The notes beneath the pieces were generated by a model. It worked only from the letters and a program-made list of their open reading frames with translations, ran no database searches and had not been told where the DNA came from. Position numbers and translations under genes: made by a program. Source: Microlunatus elymi (GTDB taxonomy: Bacteria > Actinomycetota > Actinomycetes > Propionibacteriales > Propionibacteriaceae). From it: a stretch of 64,000 nucleotides of DNA. How positions within the stretch are numbered: position 1 is the stretch's first letter; the number at the start of each line of letters is the position of its first letter. Below, piece by piece: positions 50,526 to 58,967 of this stretch. Where the stretch lies: contig NZ_CP041692.1 in assembly GCF_007362775.1 (NCBI RefSeq), positions 3,720,001 to 3,784,000 of the forward strand. The letters are read 5' to 3'.

Positions 50526-51860
50526 ATGAGTTCTGCGAGCCCGGCCGACCGCAGGTCCCGCCGCCGGCCCAACGTGGTGATCGTCTACACCGACGACCTG
50601 GGCTACGGCGATCTCGGCTGCTACGGGGCCGACGATCTGGCCACGCCACACCTGGATGCGTTGGCCGAACGGGGCGTACGCGCCACGTCGTGGTATTCCA
50701 ACGCACCGGTCTGTTCACCGTCGCGGGCGGCATTGTTGACCGGACGGCATCCGATCAACACCGGCGTCACTCACATCCTGGGCGGCCGTCGCAGCACCCC
50801 GGGGTTGTCCAACGATCAACCGACGCTGATGTCGATCCTGGCCGAGCAGGGTTACCACACCGGCATCTTCGGCAAGTGGCACCTCGGCCTGACGCCGGAC
50901 TGCCGGCCGCGGTCGCACGGTTTCGAGGAGTTCTTCGGCTTCCTCGCCGGTTGCGTGGACTACTACAGCCACATCTTCTACTGGGGACAGGGCGACGGCA
51001 CGGATCCGCTGCATGACCTGTGGGAGAACGAGACCGAGGTCTGGCACAACGGCGAATACCTGACCGAGCTGATCACCGATCGAGCGGTCGACTTCATCGA
51101 GCGCCACGCCGATCAGCCGTTCTTCTGTTACCTGCCGTACAACGCACCGCATTATCCGATGCACGCTCCGCAGCACTACCTCGACCGCTTCGCCGACCTA
51201 CCGGCCGATCGGCGGATCATGGCGGCGATGATCGCGGCCGTCGACGACGGCGTCGGCAGGGTGGTGGAGACCCTGCGTGAGCAGGGTTTGCTGGACGACA
51301 CAGTGATCATCTTCTCCAGCGACAACGGCCCGTCGGCCGAATCGCGGAACTGGCTCGACGGCAACGATCAACCGTGGCGTGCCGGCACCACCGGTGGCTA
51401 TCGCGGCTACAAGGGCAGCCTTTTCGACGGTGGCATCCGCGAACCGTTCTTGATCAGTTACCCCGCGGCGCTGCCGGCCGGTCGTGTCGTCGATGCCCCG
51501 GCTCAGATGTCCGACGTGGTGCCCACCGTGCTGTCCCTGCTCGGGATCGAGACCACCGACCTGGGACCGGGGATCGACTTCGACGGCCGTGACGTCAGCG
51601 GCCTGCTGGCCGGCACCGCGGAATCGCCGCACCAGCAGCTGGTCTGGTCCCAGGACAACCAGCTGGCGATCCGCGAGGGCGACTGGAAGTTGATCACCAA
51701 CCCGTGCCTGGACTTCGACCGGGTGCTGCCCGATCCGGTCTGGCTGTCCGACCTGGCGGACGATCCGTACGAGCAGACCAACCTCGCCGATGATCATCCG
51801 GAGACCGTACGCCGCCTGTTGGCAGACGTCAGCAACTGGCACTCATCCATCACCGGGTGA
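50526..51860 (+). CDS. Sulfatase (type I, formylglycine-dependent)
   Basis: 444 residues. NVVIVYTDDLGYGDLGCYG supplies the Asp metal ligands, and VCSPSRAALLTGRHP is the formylglycine motif C-x-P-S-R with Cys as the residue to be converted. Further motifs: GKWHLGLTPDCRPRSHGFEEFFGF and IIFSSDNGPSAES (Asp-Asn). No signal peptide is apparent, so it may be cytosolic. A formylglycine-generating enzyme is not in the window. The substrate (aryl or carbohydrate sulfate) is unknown. It is in a region with a phosphatase and the upstream cysDN may use the sulfate, which is speculative. Confidence 0.9.
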   Translation: MSSASPADRRSRRRPNVVIVYTDDLGYGDLGCYGADDLATPHLDALAERGVRATSWYSNAPVCSPSRAALLTGRHPINTGVTHILGGRRSTPGLSNDQPTLMSILAEQGYHTGIFGKWHLGLTPDCRPRSHGFEEFFGFLAGCVDYYSHIFYWGQGDGTDPLHDLWENETEVWHNGEYLTELITDRAVDFIERHADQPFFCYLPYNAPHYPMHAPQHYLDRFADLPADRRIMAAMIAAVDDGVGRVVETLREQGLLDDTVIIFSSDNGPSAESRNWLDGNDQPWRAGTTGGYRGYKGSLFDGGIREPFLISYPAALPAGRVVDAPAQMSDVVPTVLSLLGIETTDLGPGIDFDGRDVSGLLAGTAESPHQQLVWSQDNQLAIREGDWKLITNPCLDFDRVLPDPVWLSDLADDPYEQTNLADDHPETVRRLLADVSNWHSSITG

Positions 51861-53487
51861 GATTCGCACCAACATTGGTGCGAATCTGACCCGCTGAGCG
51901 ACCGGCCGACCGACCAGGAACGTTGTGGGGCCAGATCCCTCGACCACAACACGGTGCCGGAGTTGTCGCGCAGGTTCACCGTCAGCTCCCGGCTCCGGCC
52001 CGAGATCTTGACCTCGCCGAAGAACTGATACTCGCTGTCCGGTGCGGCGTTGGCGTACGGCGGTGATTTGACGAACACCTGCTGCGCACCGAAGGTGCCG
52101 TCTACCGGACTCGCCGGGAAGCTGCCGGCATTCAACGGGCCGGTGGTGAACTGCCAGAACGGGTCGAAGTCGTTGAACGCCGCCTTGTCCGGATCAAAGT
52201 AGTGGGCCGCGGTGTAGTGCACGTCGGTGGTCAGCCAGACCACGTTCTTGATCTTGTGCCGCTTGATGAAGCGGAGGATCTCGGCGATCTGCAGCTCGCG
52301 TCCCATCGGTTGTCCGTTGTCGCCGTTGGACACCGCCTCGTAGTCGGAGGCTCCGTCGGCGACCACCTCACCCAGCGGCATGTCGTTGGAGATCACCTTC
52401 CAGGTCGCCCTGGACTGCAGCAGTTCACGCTCCAGCCAGCGCTGCTGGCGCAAGCCGAGAATCCCGCCGTCGTTGAAGGTTTGCCGGTTCGGCGAGTTGG
52501 CGTCGCGGAACCACCGCATGTCCAGCACGAACACGTCCCGCAGCGGTCCCTGATGCAGGGTCCGGTAGATCCGCCCTTCGGCGTCGTAGCGCGGATTGAT
52601 CGGGGTGTACTCGTGATAGGCCTGCCGAGCCCGATACTTCAACACGTCAACGCGTTTCTCGGTGTACTCGGCGTCCTCGAGGATCTCGCCCGGATACCAG
52701 TTGCTGTGGGTTTCATGATCATCCCACTGCTGGATCTGCGCCACCTCGGCGTAGAACGCCTTCAGGTTCTCGTCCATCAGGTTGTACTGGTACTGGCCGC
52801 GATACTCGGTCAGCGTCTCGGCCGGCTTCGACTTCTCCTCGGTGACCAGGTTGTGCCAGACCGATCCGTCGTGGGTCAGCTGGGTCGCCTCGATCGGATC
52901 GTCGGCGTAGACGTTGTCGCCGTTGCAGATGTCGAAGTCCGGCGAAAGCTTGCGCATCTGTTCGAAGATCCGGTAACCGCCGCGATCGACGTCGATGCCC
53001 CAGCCTTGGCCGCCGAGGTCCCCGGACCAGACGAACGAGATGTCACGCCGGTCACGCGCTGCCGTCCGCAGGTGGCCGGTCAGCTGCTGGCCGGCGCGAT
53101 CATGATCACCATGACCGTACGGGGTGACCCGGTAGTACAGATCGGTGCCGGACGGCAACCCGTTGATCACGGTCTTGCCGGTGAAATCCGAGGATGCTCG
53201 CAGCCAGGCGCCTGGAATCGCTTGGCTGCGGCGGAATTCCGGGCCGCGGCTGATCTCGACCAGCATCCGCGCCTCCCGATCCGCACGGGTCCAGATCGTT
53301 GCCGAGTTGCTGGTCACGTCGCCGCTCTGCACGCCGTGCGTCAGCATCGGTCGGCCGGATCTGGTCTGCCGCGGAGCGCCCAGGGCGGACGGGACGTTCA
53401 GTCCCCCGACCAGCCCGCCGCAGCCACGGCGCCGCCGGCGCCGAGCACGGTGGTCAAGAATGTACGACGTGAAGCCGGTGATGGCAC
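51794..53487 (-). pseudogene. PhoD-like alkaline phosphatase, frame disrupted inside the signal peptide
   Basis: From a GTG at 53487 (AGGAGAG five bases upstream) the sequence reads VPSPASRRTFLTTVLGAGGA, a clear Tat signal, but stops soon after. The expected continuation (LVGGLNVPSALGAP, then the PhoD N-terminal domain HGVQSGDVTSNSATIWTRAD) is in another frame, so one base is missing near 53410-53421. The rest is an intact PhoD-like metallophosphatase: WSGDLGGQGW, NGDNVYADDP, WDDHETHSNWYPGE, SNDMPLGEVV, WLTTDVHYTAAHYFDP. The carboxy end is also odd: after RDLAPQ the frame runs ~35 residues through a hairpin and into the antisense 3' end of the sulfatase. Sequencing error, pseudogene or recoding are all possible. 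Confidence 0.8.
51860..51887. terminator. Perfect 13-bp hairpin after the sulfatase gene
   Basis: AGATTCGCACCAA (51860-51872) and TTGGTGCGAATCT (51875-51887) are exact complements with a nominal 2-base loop (effectively larger). It begins on the last base of the sulfatase stop codon. Oddly, the PhoD frame on the other strand reads straight through it. Confidence 0.75.
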
Positions 53488-53627
53488 GGCACTCTCCTGC
53501 TGTCGATGAAATTGGCACCGACAGGACTATCCGGGCCGTGCGAACTACCGATGATCACGTGGTGACAAGATCACGACAGATCGCCGGACAACGGCCTCCG
53601 GCTGCTCCGCGCCCGTCGACACGTGCG

Positions 53628-54404
53628 TTACCCCTCGAGCAGGACGCCGGCAGCGACCGCGATCATCGCCGCGGCGAGGTAGCCGAGGGACACGACCCAA
53701 TCGCGGACGCGCCATCGCGAGACCCGGGCCATCGTGCGCGGCACACCGGAGTCGAAGCCGCGCGAGTCCATCGCGGCCGAGAGCCGGGTGGCGCGACGGA
53801 TTGCGGTGACCAAGATCATCGACAGCGTGGAGAAGGCCATCGGCACGGCCAGCAGCGGATTGCGCCCGATCAGACCTCGGGTCCGGCGGGCGGCGTAGGA
53901 CTGCCGGAGATCGGTGAGCACCAGCGGCGCCAAACGCAGCGCAGCAAGGGATCCCATGGCCATCCGGGCCCGAGCGTGCCAGTGGGTGACGAGCGAGTCG
54001 GCGAGTTCGGTCGGGTCCAGTCGGGCGAACAGCACGATGCCGGGAATCGCCAGCACCAGCAGCCGCAGCGCAACGCTCCCGGCGGCGGCCAGGCCGTCCG
54101 TGGTCACCCAGATCGCACCTGCGTGCAGCAGGGTGGTTCCGCTGTGGATGTCGGTGAACAACAGATTGGCGACCATGATCCCGATCAACGCCAGCGCCAG
54201 CGGCCAGGCGCGCCACAGCCAGGCTCGCGGCGAGAGTCTGGCCAGAACGATCAAGGGCAGCTCCGCGATGATCATGATCGTCGCGGTGACGAAGGAGAAG
54301 GTGGCGATCATGGTCGCCGCGACGATGCCGACCAGCACCAGGGTGACCAACGGGTTCAGCGTCTGCAACGGCGTACGACGCTCGGCGGCCAGAGGACCGA
54401 ACAT
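53628..54404 (-). CDS. ykoC: ECF transporter transmembrane component (EcfT/YkoC)
   Basis: 258 residues. The N-terminal FGPLAAERRTPLQTLNPLVTLVLV and five or so membrane segments match the EcfT/CbiQ family. The two coupling Ala-Arg-type motifs are visible as DLRQSYAARRTRGLIG and RRATRLSAAMDSRGFD. Its ATG overlaps the ATPase stop by one base (TGATG). It links the ATPase to the substrate-binding YkoE. The riboswitch upstream of the operon indicates a thiamine-precursor substrate. Confidence 0.88.
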   Translation of the reverse strand: MFGPLAAERRTPLQTLNPLVTLVLVGIVAATMIATFSFVTATIMIIAELPLIVLARLSPRAWLWRAWPLALALIGIMVANLLFTDIHSGTTLLHAGAIWVTTDGLAAAGSVALRLLVLAIPGIVLFARLDPTELADSLVTHWHARARMAMGSLAALRLAPLVLTDLRQSYAARRTRGLIGRNPLLAVPMAFSTLSMILVTAIRRATRLSAAMDSRGFDSGVPRTMARVSRWRVRDWVVSLGYLAAAMIAVAAGVLLEG

Positions 54405-55936
54405 CAGACCGCCACCTCGATTCCGTTCGGCTGCCGGTCGATGTCGGGCCGGCGCAACTCGACGGTCTGATCGGCCAGCGCCGCGGTGAGTAGTTGATCA
54501 TGAGACACGAACAGCAACGCGATGCCGTCGGCGGCGAGCTCGGCGAACAACGTGGCCAGCGCGATCCAGGTCCGGCGATCCTGGCCGAAGGTCGGCTCGT
54601 CCAAGATCACCACCCGGGGCCGTCCGGCCAGTGCGGTGGCGACCGACAGCCGGCGCTTCTCTCCGCCGGACAGGGTGAACGGGTTCGCCTCGGCCAAGTT
54701 GGTCAGCCCGAGCCGCTGCATCAACTCGTCGGCCCGCTGCCGATAGACCGAGCGGCTGTGCCGCGGCCCGAGGGCGATCTCGTCGGCCACCCGGCCGGTC
54801 AGGAACTGATGCTCGGGGTTCTGGAAGACCGTTCCGATCCGCGCCGCCAGCTGTTCCGACGGCCAGCGCCGAATCGGCTTGGCCGCCTGCCGGGCGCGCA
54901 GGCCGGCCGACAGTTCGGCGGTCGGCGTCACGGCTCCGGTGTGCGGGGCGCTCAGACCGGACAGCATTCCGGCCAACGTCGACTTGCCGGAACCGTTCGC
55001 TCCGACCACGGCGGTCACCGAACCGGATCGCACCGTCACCTCGATCGGCTCGGGCAGCAGCGGACCGCCGTCGGTGTAGCGACGGCGAGGTGCCTCGACC
55101 CGCAGCAACGGTGTGCCGGTTGCCGGCCTCGTACCGGTCTCCGGCTTCCACGGAAGTTGATCATCGACCCAGACGCCGCCGGCGGCGAGTCGATCATGCT
55201 CTGCGGCCAGCACCTGGTCCGGAACCCCGTCGGCGATCACGCCGTCGACCGGGTCGATCACCACGACCCGATCGACCAGCGGCAGCACCGGCCGGATCCG
55301 GTGTTCGATGATGATCATGGTTGCCGAGCGATCGGCCGTGCTGCCGGCCAGCGCGGACAGCACCTGCGCGGCGCCGTCCGGATCGAGGTTGGCGGTCGGC
55401 TCGTCCAGCAACAGCAGTCGCGGCCGGAGGGCGAGCACACCCGCCAGCACCAGTCGTTGCCGCTCGCCGCCGGACAGTGCCTGGGTGGAGCGATCCAGGG
55501 CGTAGTCGAAGCCGACAGCGTGCAGCGCCCGGCGGACTCGGGGCCAGATCTCCGCTCGCGGTACGCCGGCGTTCTCCAGCCCGAACGCGACCTCGTCACC
55601 GCAGCGGCTCATCACCAGTTGGCTGTCGGGATCCTGGAAGACGATCCCGGTCCGCGACAGTCCGTGCCCGCCGGAGGCCGGCGTCGGCGCCGCACCGTCG
55701 ACGCGTACGACCCCCTCGACGTCACCGGTCTCGCGATCGAGCAGCCCGGCGACGACATGCAGCAAGGTCGACTTGCCGGCTCCGGACGGGCCGAGCAGCA
55801 GCACCCGCTCTCCGGGCTCGATGCTCAGATCGACGTTGCGGATCGCCCACTGCTGTCGGATCAGGTGCCGATATCCGAAGCCCTGCAGGAGAATCCTGCT
55901 CGGACCACGGTCCGGATCGGGTACGGACATGATCAT
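54404..55936 (-). CDS. ykoD: ECF transporter double ATP-binding protein (YkoD-like)
   Basis: 510 residues from the ATG at 55936, which overlaps the ykoE stop (ATGA); an ATG two codons later is an alternative. Two complete ATPase domains are fused: GPSGAGKST, ALSGGERQRLVLAG, LLLLDEPTANLDP in the first (~1-225), and GANGSGKST, TLSGGEKRRLSVATAL, VVILDEPTFGQD in the second (~285-510). This fused form is typical of YkoD, the energiser of the YkoEDC thiamine/HMP importer. Confidence 0.92.
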   Translation of the reverse strand: MIMSVPDPDRGPSRILLQGFGYRHLIRQQWAIRNVDLSIEPGERVLLLGPSGAGKSTLLHVVAGLLDRETGDVEGVVRVDGAAPTPASGGHGLSRTGIVFQDPDSQLVMSRCGDEVAFGLENAGVPRAEIWPRVRRALHAVGFDYALDRSTQALSGGERQRLVLAGVLALRPRLLLLDEPTANLDPDGAAQVLSALAGSTADRSATMIIIEHRIRPVLPLVDRVVVIDPVDGVIADGVPDQVLAAEHDRLAAGGVWVDDQLPWKPETGTRPATGTPLLRVEAPRRRYTDGGPLLPEPIEVTVRSGSVTAVVGANGSGKSTLAGMLSGLSAPHTGAVTPTAELSAGLRARQAAKPIRRWPSEQLAARIGTVFQNPEHQFLTGRVADEIALGPRHSRSVYRQRADELMQRLGLTNLAEANPFTLSGGEKRRLSVATALAGRPRVVILDEPTFGQDRRTWIALATLFAELAADGIALLFVSHDQLLTAALADQTVELRRPDIDRQPNGIEVAV

Positions 55937-56529
55937 CCGCGGCGGGCCGGCAACGCACCGGAGGACCGCAAGGTGGCGTGCAACGCGATCGTGATCAGAC
56001 CGCCGATGATCGCGGTGGACACGATCGCGGCGATGCCGTAGCTGATCTGCCATCGGATGGACCAGGTCGGGTAGTACAGGACGTTGTCCAGGATCGCCGG
56101 GGCCAGGCCCGCGGTGGCGCCCGCGATGAACGGGTTGATCCTGCGCCACATCCGATAGCGGAAGATCGCATACCCCAGCTCGGCGGCCAGACCCTGCGCC
56201 AACCCGTACACGATCGTCATGGCGCCGCTCCAGCCGCCGAAGATCGTCTCCACCAGCGAGCCGATCAGCTCTGCGAGCACGCCGGCACCGGCCTTGCGGG
56301 TGATGAACGGAGCGAGCACGCCGGGCACCAGCCAGACCCCGTAGAACAGCGCCCGGGCCGGCGGGAAAGCGGTGAACAGCGGCTCGATCACGCTGTAGAA
56401 CGCGTTCCAGAAGAAGAAGATCACCCCGAACACGACGCCGATCGCGGCGGTGATCAGGATGTCGCTGGTTCGCCATCGGCCGAACGGTCGATCCTGCCCG
56501 GCGCGTGCTTGTTGATCTTGTACGGTCAT
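55933..56529 (-). CDS. ykoE: ECF transporter substrate-binding component (YkoE-like)
   Basis: 198 residues from the ATG at 56529, supported by GAGGAGCAGG; a GTG 16 codons upstream lacks a ribosome-binding site. The protein has about six membrane segments (WRTSDILITAAIGVVFGVIFFFWNAFYS, GFYGVWLVPGV-type loop, GSLVETIFGGWSGAMTIVYGLAQGLAAELGYA), matching YkoE, the S-component for hydroxymethylpyrimidine or thiamine. It is directly downstream of a TPP riboswitch, which strongly supports thiamine-related import. Confidence 0.9.
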   Translation of the reverse strand: MTVQDQQARAGQDRPFGRWRTSDILITAAIGVVFGVIFFFWNAFYSVIEPLFTAFPPARALFYGVWLVPGVLAPFITRKAGAGVLAELIGSLVETIFGGWSGAMTIVYGLAQGLAAELGYAIFRYRMWRRINPFIAGATAGLAPAILDNVLYYPTWSIRWQISYGIAAIVSTAIIGGLITIALHATLRSSGALPARRG

Positions 56530-56589
56530 CGCCTGCTCCTCGGTCGAGGACAGGTAGCGTCGCGTCACCGGCACCACGGTGGTCCCGGT

Positions 56590-56671
56590 CGACTCCCTTC
56601 GCTGGCATTACCCAGATCAGGTCTGAGGGTCTGCGGTTACCCGCACTCTCAGCGCTCTGCGCTCCCCTGTC
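56590..56671 (-). ncRNA. TPP riboswitch (THI element)
   Basis: On the minus strand the conserved blocks appear in order: ACAGGGGAGC, GCTGAGAGTGCGG, ACCGCAGACCCTCAGACCTG, ATCTGGGTAATGCCAGCG and AAGGGAG. These are the P1-P5 helices and TPP-binding loops of the THI box. It is about 60 bp before ykoE, so thiamine pyrophosphate is expected to shut down the ykoEDC operon. Confidence 0.96.
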
Positions 56672-56857
56672 GTTCTGAACAAATGGTCGTTCTGAACAAA
56701 TGTTCGTACTGAACTGATGCTTCTTCATGCAGTTGTGGTGGCCCTTCGGGCAGCATCCGAACCTACCACCGTCGGCTCAGCTGCACCCGACGGGTCCTGA
56801 GCGGTTGATCCTCGGCAGGAAGCACGAGTACACCCGAGGACAGGTACCGTTGCTCGG

Positions 56858-57661
56858 GTGTCTGCAGCGGATCCGGAGTTCGACCCCGCGCCTTCGGTCG
56901 CGCCCGAACGGGTCGAGGCCGATCCGAACGACCCAACATCCGACACCGACAGCGCCGCCGACGCCGCCGAGGAGCCGCGGCAGAAGGAATGGTGGGAGGA
57001 CGCCAAACTGCCGTGGAAGGGCAAGCCACGGCGCGAGGACATCCTGTGCTGGATCGGTTTCTCGCTGAGCGGAATCATCGGGCTGATCATGATCCCGCTG
57101 CGGCCGGTGCTGCTGGGCAGCGCGCCGCTGGCGCTGGTGGCGATCACCGGCTCCCGATCGGGTCTGGTCACCATCGGCGCGTTGTCGGCCGTCGGCCGCG
57201 CAGACTGGTGGTTGGTCGGGCTGATCCTCGGCATCGTCAGCTGCGTGAAGTGGGATCCGCTGTTCTGGTGGGCCGGGAAACTCTGGGGTCACGGGCTGAT
57301 CGAACTGGTCGCCGGTCGCTCCAAGTGGGCGGCCCGAAACGCCGGCCGGGCCGAAGCGCTGGCACGGCGGTACGGCGTACCGGCGATCCTGCTCGCCTAC
57401 GTCGTACCGCTGCCCGCGGCGGTGATCTACGCGACGCTCGGGATGGCCGGTATGCGGCTGCGGAAATTCCTGATCGTCGATCTGATCGGCTCGGCGATCA
57501 TCTGCTCGCTGTGGATGTTCCTCGGCCATCAGCTCGGCCAGTCGGCGGTGAACGTCGTCGACCTGATCGCCCGCTACTCCGGCTACATCTCCATCGGCCT
57601 GCTGGTGCTGATCATCGGCCAGGCCGTCTGGCGCGCGAAGCGTCGCGCTGCGCGCGCCTGA
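56858..57661 (+). CDS. DedA-family/SNARE-associated membrane protein
   Basis: 267 residues from the GTG at 56858. The first ~55 residues are acidic and low in complexity. The membrane domain has GRSKWAARNAGRAEALARRYG-type loop, then VPAILLAYVVPLPAAVIYATLGMAGMRLRKFLIVDLIG, matching the VTT/DedA re-entrant helix motif. Such proteins act in lipid or undecaprenyl-phosphate trafficking; the exact role is unknown. The C-terminus (KRRAARA) carries the first of three 24-bp-spaced repeats. GAGGACAGG is about 16 bases upstream. Confidence 0.82.
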   Translation: MSAADPEFDPAPSVAPERVEADPNDPTSDTDSAADAAEEPRQKEWWEDAKLPWKGKPRREDILCWIGFSLSGIIGLIMIPLRPVLLGSAPLALVAITGSRSGLVTIGALSAVGRADWWLVGLILGIVSCVKWDPLFWWAGKLWGHGLIELVAGRSKWAARNAGRAEALARRYGVPAILLAYVVPLPAAVIYATLGMAGMRLRKFLIVDLIGSAIICSLWMFLGHQLGQSAVNVVDLIARYSGYISIGLLVLIIGQAVWRAKRRAARA

Positions 57662-57709
57662 ATCAATCGCGCTGCGCGCGCCTGAGCAGATCGCGCTGCG
57701 CGCGCCTGA
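57643..57709. repeat. Three 24-bp-spaced direct repeats at the 3' end of the DedA gene
   Basis: The 19-bp sequence TCGCGCTGCGCGCGCCTGA occurs exactly at 57643-57661, 57667-57685 and 57691-57709. The first copy includes the last codons and TGA stop of the DedA gene. Each contains alternating GC runs able to form hairpins. Confidence 0.92.
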
Positions 57710-57751
57710 GCGAACAGCCGCACCCGATATGTGCCGCCGCTACCGGTATTT

Positions 57752-57778
57752 CGCGCGCGACAGAGGGTTTTGCGCGCG
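57752..57778. terminator. Weak GC-alternating hairpin between convergent genes
   Basis: CGCGCGC (57752-57758) and GCGCGCG (57772-57778) pair around a 13-base loop that includes GGGTTTT. It lies between the DedA and murQ stops and may terminate either; the evidence is only the stem and location. Confidence 0.35.
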
Positions 57779-57791
57779 GCTTGAGCAGGGC

Positions 57792-58712
57792 TCAGTCGGT
57801 GAGGGCGGGGTGCTGTGAGCTCGGCAGGTCGATCGCCACGGCCAGCCGACCCGCAGCCGCCGCGAGTCGTTCCCGGGCGACGTCGGCCGTCTCGCTGCGC
57901 CGCAGCATCACCACCGCGGTCTTGACCTCGTAGTCGCACGATTCCAGCGCCCGTCGCGCGGTCGCCTCGTCGGTCTCGGCGATCAACGAGACCAGCCGGG
58001 TCGCCCGCATTCGCAGCTTGGCGTTGGTGGCCTGAACGTCGACCATCAGATTGCCGTAGGTGCGACCGGAGCGAACCATCAGCGCGGTCGAGATCATGTT
58101 CAGCACCTGCTTCTGGGCGCTGCCCGCCTTCAGCCGGGTCGAGCCGGTGAGCACCTCCGGCCCGGTGTCGACCTCGATCGCGTACGCCGCATGCCGGGAC
58201 AACTCGGCGCCCGGGTTGCAGGACAGGGAAACGGTCAGCGCACCCAGCGCCCGGGAGCGGTCGAGCGCCCCGATCACGTACGGGGTACGTCCGCTGGCTG
58301 CCAGGCCGACCACCACGTCGGCGGGTCCGACTTCGCGCGCGTCGATGTCGCGTGCGCCAGCCACGGTGTCGTCCTCGGCACCCTCGACCGCGTCGACCAG
58401 GGCCGTTCGGCCGCCGGCAATCATTCCGACCACCCGCTCGGGATCGGTCTGGAAGGTGGGCGGACACTCCGCCGCGTCAAGGACGCCGAGCCGGCCGGAC
58501 GTGCCGGCACCGACGTAGATCAGTCGACCGCCGGAGTTGAACAGCGGTTCCGCTGCGGCGATCGCCGAGGCGATCTGCGGCTGTGCGCGCCGGATCGCTT
58601 CCGGGACGGCGAAGTCGGCCTCGTTCATGGTCGCGACGATCTGCGTCGGCGTCATCTCGTCCAGCGCGGCCGAGGCGGGATTGACTCGCTCGGTACCGAT
58701 CGCTTCCATCAC
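57792..58712 (-). CDS. murQ: N-acetylmuramic acid 6-phosphate etherase
   Basis: 306 residues; GTG at 58712 or ATG at 58709, behind GAGGCGAGG. Family signatures are strong: TERVNPASAALDEMTP at the start, GRLIYVGAGTSGRLGVLDAAECPPTF (SIS-domain sugar-phosphate site), GLAASGRTPYVIGAL and TRLKAGSAQKQVLNMISTALM. The enzyme splits the D-lactyl ether of MurNAc-6-P to GlcNAc-6-P during cell-wall recycling. The RpiR-type regulator upstream on the same strand is its likely controller. No MurNAc-specific PTS is nearby. Confidence 0.95.
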   Translation of the reverse strand: MMEAIGTERVNPASAALDEMTPTQIVATMNEADFAVPEAIRRAQPQIASAIAAAEPLFNSGGRLIYVGAGTSGRLGVLDAAECPPTFQTDPERVVGMIAGGRTALVDAVEGAEDDTVAGARDIDAREVGPADVVVGLAASGRTPYVIGALDRSRALGALTVSLSCNPGAELSRHAAYAIEVDTGPEVLTGSTRLKAGSAQKQVLNMISTALMVRSGRTYGNLMVDVQATNAKLRMRATRLVSLIAETDEATARRALESCDYEVKTAVVMLRRSETADVARERLAAAAGRLAVAIDLPSSQHPALTD

Positions 58713-58907
58713 CGCACACCTCGCCTCGTCCAGCGGGCTGGGCAGCTGTCATGTTGAGGATGCACCCAGACACGCCCGTCGTTGTCAGTTCTCACCCTGT
58801 CATTAAACATGCGATCGGTGCTGAACCGGCCGAAACGCCCAGATGTCGGGTCCCTGGTCCCGCCGCGGACGAAGCTGTGTCTCAGGTCGCTGCCCGCGGT
58901 TGATGAT

Positions 58908-58962
58908 CACCTTGGGCGCGGTTGATCACCGCAGTTGATGATCAACTTCGTCGGTGATCAAC
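58908..58962. promoter_or_regulatory. Cluster of TGATCA-centred dyads between the RpiR regulator and murQ
   Basis: Four TGATCA copies fall within about 60 bp. They include GTTGAT-G-ATCAAC (58934-58946), a perfect dyad, and GCGGT...ACCGC around TGATC (58918-58932). The region is downstream of rpiR and about 200 bp upstream of murQ, so it may hold a regulator-binding site. The genome-wide abundance of TGATCA weakens the case. The other ~200 bp of the gap show no clear element. Confidence 0.4.
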
Positions 58963-58967
58963 AGCGA

